Below, in pieces: positions 60,976-64,000 of a stretch of 64,000 bases of DNA (the first letter of the stretch is position 1; each line of letters starts with the position of its first letter). The position numbers and the translations under genes are program-made. A model generated the notes under the pieces. It was given only the letters and a program-made list of their open reading frames with translations. It was not told the origin of the DNA and did not search any database. Source of the stretch: Miscanthus floridulus (Eukaryota > Streptophyta > Magnoliopsida > Poales > Poaceae); the NCBI RefSeq assembly GCF_019320115.1, contig NC_089591.1:24530502-24594501 (forward strand). Reading direction: 5' to 3'.

Positions 60976-60979
60976 GCTA

Positions 60980-63900
60980 TGAAAGACCGCTCAATTTATA
61001 CAAGATCAAGTACGATTATCTCCATTTAGCACATTGACACACAAACTTTCACTTATATAAACCCGGTAGTCCACCGAGTGTCACGATGGACCTCAGTAAA
61101 TCAACATCACAACCAAGATCGCATGATTAAGCAAATACACATCACATACACTGAAGTTGCAGTGGAAATAATATTACAAATGGGTTCATAAATAATAGTA
61201 CAAGTATGGGTTTCAAAATAGATTAGGGAAACAACATAGCTTTCAAATGATTAAATTAATATAAGTTCCAAAAACATTGCTAGCATAAATGACATCCTCT
61301 GATAAAAGCATATAGATGAGAAATAAATATAGAGTCACCGAGCCCACCGATGGTTAGCCACCATCTTCAGCAGGCCAAGAACTTCACCTGCAACATGGTG
61401 GGATAAACCCTGAGTACTCGAATGTACTCAGCTAGACTTACCTACCATAAACCAAAAATAAAGTGACACCAAGGAGTATGCAAGGCTTTATAGGTGGAGC
61501 TAGCTTGACAAAATTTTGCATAAAAGCCACTAGTTGAGCTATAAATTTTATAATTCGATAACCAAGTTAATTATAGCTATTCATCTCTATAGTAGCACTA
61601 TACTAGAGCAATCATGGTGATTAAGCTAACAAGCATTATACCATATCCAGTGTAACATTTCCATATTACATCATAACTTATCAAAATTCCATCAATTCAT
61701 GCTACATTTCCACTGCTCAGTCAATTTCTCCAATATCCGGGGAGCGACGAGACTCAAATCGATTCCAAACTAGCTGCGGAGTATTCCTAACACAAACCCA
61801 GACATACCCTATGCCAAGGTAGTCTTAGGTCACCTTTGGTACAACTCAGGTACAAACGCGGGTCCGATCATGCCGCACCCTTATGGATACTACCAGTCTA
61901 CCAGGAAGTTTCAGGCCTAGCCTACCCTTGGACTCATGCCATGGCTCCCCACACATCGTTACTGCCTCCAGTGTGTGCACTTTCACTTATCGGGTCCGAC
62001 CTGAGTTGAGCTACTCGGCTTCATGGTCGGAACGACTTATCTAGGCCAACTAAGTGCAAGGCATGCGTTCAACTTGATATGAGGATGTACAGCGAATCGG
62101 TCCTTAACTGACATAGACGGGGATAAATAGGCACCAAGACATCCATGCCTTGTTGCTTCTCTATCACAATCTCGTCAGTCTCCTTTTATTTATCAACACA
62201 TGGTTATTTCCATGATAACAAATATAGCCAACCATGCTTTGGTATCCACCTATATCTCGCTGGTGATAGGAAATCACCCAACTTCTACCGGTCTAAGCAC
62301 TGCTAAGCACACATTCGATCCTGGACCTACGTAGGGTTCCAGGTATATTTCTAGACAAGGTAGTTCTATGCATCATGTGGTTCCAACCAACTCTTATAAC
62401 CTAATGCATCAAACATAAAGGACTCAAGTGATATTTGTAAAAACCTAGGAGGCTTAGAATGCTCCTAAGGCTTGCCTGGGATCTAACACAAGTCAGTTCT
62501 GTTAGCTCGCACTAGTCTTGGTGACATCTCCGGTCCTAGCACTTGCTTAGTCCTTCCATCTTCGGGATAGGTCCACCATCACATCCTTCATGTGGTTCAT
62601 CTAGCGCACCTAGATGAGATGCAAGTGCATGAATATGAAGAATGGTAATAAGAGATGCATCACATAAGCGTGTTCAAGACAATCACAAGATTATTCAAGA
62701 CATAGGCACATAGAGTTATTTAACTAAGCACTATTCTAGCACAATAGGTGGATATGGCAATCATATCGAGCATGACATACTCGTTAACTTAAGTTCAGCT
62801 ATTGCAAGCACTTATCAATCATGAACTAACAAGTTTAGCCAAATAAGAGCACACATGTATAGAAATCTGGACAGCAGCACAACAGTCACTTGTTTCAACC
62901 ATAACTGGAGTTATAAGCAGCAAACAAGCGTGATCCTACACTTTCTCGAAAGCTAATGAAATTATCTAAAACTATGTTATTAACACCAAAAGCCGGTTCA
63001 ACAAATAACAAGGTCAAAATACATTATAAAGCAGAGCTTATACAACTAAGGATAGAAAACTGATATTAACTTCAAAAATGCATAACTGGAGTTCTTGAAA
63101 TTCAGCAAACATGATTCTTAACTCTATGGAAATATTATTAAGTTATATATAACTCTCTCATTATCATCTTAAGATGATTCTACAGCTAACAATGTCAAAC
63201 AACACCAAGAAGGCATCTCTGTCCAGATTTGTATAGAAATCTGCCATTCCACTTTGAACAGCGATAACTGGAGTTCTAGAGCACCAAAAGTAGTGATCTC
63301 AGACATTTTAGAAAGCTTAGGAAAATCACTACAACTCTCCTATTATCACCAATACATTATTCTATGTTTAAATGAGCCAAACAATACAATCATTCAGATC
63401 TGTCCAGAGGACATGCAAAAACCTGACAACAAACTTCTAAAATCAACAACTCCTAAACTATGAGGCCTAAAATCATGCAATTTTAGGGCAAGAAAGATAA
63501 GGAAATTATCTACCACTTTTGTATTTACCATATTTACATAAAACATCATTTGACTTATGAAGTTATCATCAAAACGAAAATGCACATGCAGCCATTTAGA
63601 ATGTAACAAATTGATGTTTCACTTGTTTTGCTAACAAAGAGCATGCACACATGAGCCATTCAAGAATTTCAACCACCACTAACATACTTATCAACTCTTT
63701 ATTGAACACCAATCACTCAAAGCATCACCAATTACAATTACAAGCTTTATCTACAATTATGCTTTTATTAATACTTTCTCCTAATAAACATATATATAAT
63801 TTTAGTGATATATGAGAACAACTAGTTTGGGATTGAGATTTTTATGAGTGGTAGATGTGATCAAAACATGGCTACTGCACAAATTTCATAAGCCTTGGTT

Positions 63901-64000
63901 TTATAATTTAATTACTATGAAAAAGACAAATTGCTATTCCAAGGAAACATGTAAAAGCAAGATAAATCTAAAGATCATCATTTTCTATAAACACATAGCT
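60980..64000 (-). mobile_element. LARD2 right LTR (5' LTR), truncated by the window end
   Basis: It starts TGAAAGACCGCTCAATTT and follows 48860 onward for 3 kb to the window end. Frames such as 63254-63463 have partners at 51180-51365 only because the LTRs are copies. They are not genes. Confidence 0.9.

Larger units (their letters stand above)
56190..60979 (-). mobile_element. LARD2 internal region, 4790 bp, no recognisable protein genes
   Basis: It is collinear with the LARD1 internal region at almost identical length, with a lower identity than that between the paired LTRs. No retroviral protein motif is visible on either strand, and stops interrupt all frames longer than about 90 codons. 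An AT microsatellite-like stretch (about 60400-60600, TATATATA runs) is expanded compared with LARD1. The minus-strand piece KEIDDKLVVSKNFTPLKTK (about 60040-59980) has a counterpart near 14215-14155 in LARD1 that also reads KEIDDKLLISKNFTPLKTK, a possible coding relic. Confidence 0.85.

Overview
The window looks like nuclear DNA of a grass (Poaceae, probably a panicoid such as a sorghum, sugarcane or Miscanthus relative), because it carries grass-type Ty3/gypsy lineages: Tat elements with an antisense 'putative gypsy type transposon' (Pfam PF04195-type) gene, Tekay-like giant LTRs starting TGTAACACC in element sense, and an Athila-type gag. I see no host gene, tRNA or rRNA gene, CRISPR array or bacterial feature. 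The whole 64 kb can be parsed as nested LTR retrotransposons, and the species call is inference.

Layout. Element A is a Tat-lineage element in + orientation. Its broken gag-pol lies at 1-4720, its spacer at 4720-5656, and, after an interruption, its antisense gene lies on the minus strand at about 39526-36240, followed by 160-bp tandem repeats and a 3' LTR ending at 41191. The interruption is LARD1 (5657-36113, minus orientation, 5-bp duplication GCAGA on both sides). LARD1 is a non-coding large retrotransposon derivative with LTRs of about 4.64 kb, a 4795-bp internal region without recognisable gag or pol, a tRNA-Met-type primer site and a polypurine tract. The LARD1 right-hand LTR is itself interrupted by element C (16904-33268, minus orientation, duplication GAAGA). 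Element C is a nearly full-length Tat element with 1.48-kb LTRs, decayed gag, protease, RT, two RNase H domains and integrase on the minus strand, a short repeat-bearing reading frame on the plus strand (24363-25037), and a PF04195-type gene on the plus strand with its own TATA box and likely introns (19121-22414).

Element A adjoins a truncated Tekay-like LTR, element X (41192-43457, + orientation, with primer site and about 190 bp of internal sequence). An Athila-type gag-only element, B (43662 onward, + orientation), follows. Its 3' LTR is cut at 48859 by LARD2 (48860 to beyond the window end, minus orientation), a second member of the LARD family whose internal region is 4790 bp. The LARD2 left LTR holds a 2084-bp solo LTR (53718-55801, duplication ATGAC) with an internal 0.87-kb tandem duplication and the tail of a chromovirus-type pol reading frame.

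How it works together: nothing here seems able to transpose unaided. The LARDs have the cis signals (LTRs, primer site, polypurine tract) but no proteins and would need a Tekay-like partner. A and C have many stops and frameshifts. The points most worth following are the conserved LARD family, the promoter-bearing antisense genes of the Tat elements, a cluster of hairpins with compensatory stem changes beside the polypurine tract of C, and the mismatch between nesting order and LTR divergence.
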